From Streptosporangiaceae bacterium (GTDB lineage Bacteria > Actinomycetota > Actinomycetes > Streptosporangiales > Streptosporangiaceae): a stretch of 5,393 nt of DNA. A program made the position numbers and the translations under genes. The stretch covers positions 1 to 5,393 of the forward strand of contig JASHQP010000442.1 of NCBI GenBank assembly GCA_030039095.1. Direction: 5' to 3'. Of this stretch, positions 5,122-5,393 are shown piece after piece (position 1 is the stretch's first letter; each line of letters opens with the position of its first letter). The notes beneath the pieces are model-generated. The model was not told the origin of the DNA, made no database searches, and was given only the letters and a program-made list of their open reading frames with translations.

Positions 5122-5393
5122 ATGGCTGACGACGCCCTGGACCCGCTGATCCACGTCCCCACCCGGCTGAAGATCATCGCGACGCTGGCGGCCCTGCCCA
5201 AAGGCGACACGCTGTCCTTCACCCGGCTGCAGGAGATGATCGGGCTCACCCCCGGCAACCTGATCATCCACCTGCGCAAGCTCGAGGAAGCCGACTACAT
5301 CGCCAGTGAGAGGACCAGGAATGGCACCGTGTCCATCACCAACGTCGCCCTCACCGGCCACGGCCGCAAGGCACTCGACAACTACACCCAGGC
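5122..5393 (+). CDS. Winged-helix transcriptional regulator, HTH_34/MarR-like (3' partial)
   Basis: Predicted cytoplasmic DNA-binding regulator. The frame runs off the window end after 90 complete codons; relatives are about 95-115 residues, so little is missing. The order fits the HTH_34 (PF13601) winged-helix pattern. IHVPTRLKIIATLAAL (10-25) is helix 1. LSFTRLQEMIGLTPGNLIIHLRKLEEADYI (31-60) carries the helix-turn-helix, with the family-typical LTPGNL-x-x-HL-x-KLE. The wing covers about 61-77, followed by ALTGHGRKALDNY (76-88). The wing reads GTVSIT where relatives often have a PRT-type sequence, a modest divergence. ATG 5122 is the only sensible start; no clear ribosome binding site precedes it. 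Translation probably depends on coupling with the membrane protein gene ending 12 bases earlier. It is the likely ligand of the four operator sites upstream of the operon. Confidence 0.88.
   Translation, partial: MADDALDPLIHVPTRLKIIATLAALPKGDTLSFTRLQEMIGLTPGNLIIHLRKLEEADYIASERTRNGTVSITNVALTGHGRKALDNYTQ

Noticed and set aside
4423..5361. Long minus-strand open frame opposite the membrane protein operon (312 codons)
   Set aside because: Low-complexity Gly/Arg/Gln/His composition with no recognisable motif. It is a shadow of the plus-strand genes and also runs through the operator cluster.

Overview
The window is high-GC DNA with strongly G/C-ending codons. It has an actinobacterial promoter architecture (a -10 hexamer next to a leaderless GTG start) and an actinobacterial type of winged-helix regulator, so it most likely comes from the chromosome of an actinomycete. 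Genus cannot be decided from the sequence. No rRNA, tRNA, CRISPR array or insertion sequence is visible.

Layout. Positions 1-1567 hold the two inner-membrane permeases of a Dpp/Opp-type peptide (or nickel) ABC importer, the first truncated by the window edge and the second overlapping it by 14 bases. The ATPase genes that often follow such a pair are absent. Positions 1609-2266 hold a toxin-first HigB/HigA toxin-antitoxin module with its own compact promoter and overlapping inverted repeats at the likely operator. The antitoxin gene runs convergently into an alpha/beta-hydrolase on the minus strand (2299-3018). That gene is divergent, across a 98-base gap, from a Rieske non-heme iron oxygenase (3117-4148). 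Next comes a 328-base repeat-rich intergenic region (4149-4476). It contains an imperfect 38-base tandem duplication, an 11-bp perfect hairpin, a 21-22-base repeat cluster and four copies of a 15-base near-palindrome. Those four copies sit around the promoter of a two-gene operon: a six-helix membrane protein (4477-5109) and a MarR-like/HTH_34 winged-helix regulator (5122 to the window end).

How the genes work together. The permeases need a substrate-binding protein and ATPases from outside the window. HigB would be an mRNA-cleaving toxin neutralised and autoregulated by HigA. The hydrolase and the oxygenase may share regulation or a pathway, but no electron-transfer partner for the oxygenase is present. 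The best candidate for an undescribed unit is the last operon: a predicted membrane protein and a downstream winged-helix regulator, preceded by four operator-like palindromes. This arrangement suggests autoregulation, possibly in response to something sensed at or affecting the membrane. The function of the membrane protein is unknown.
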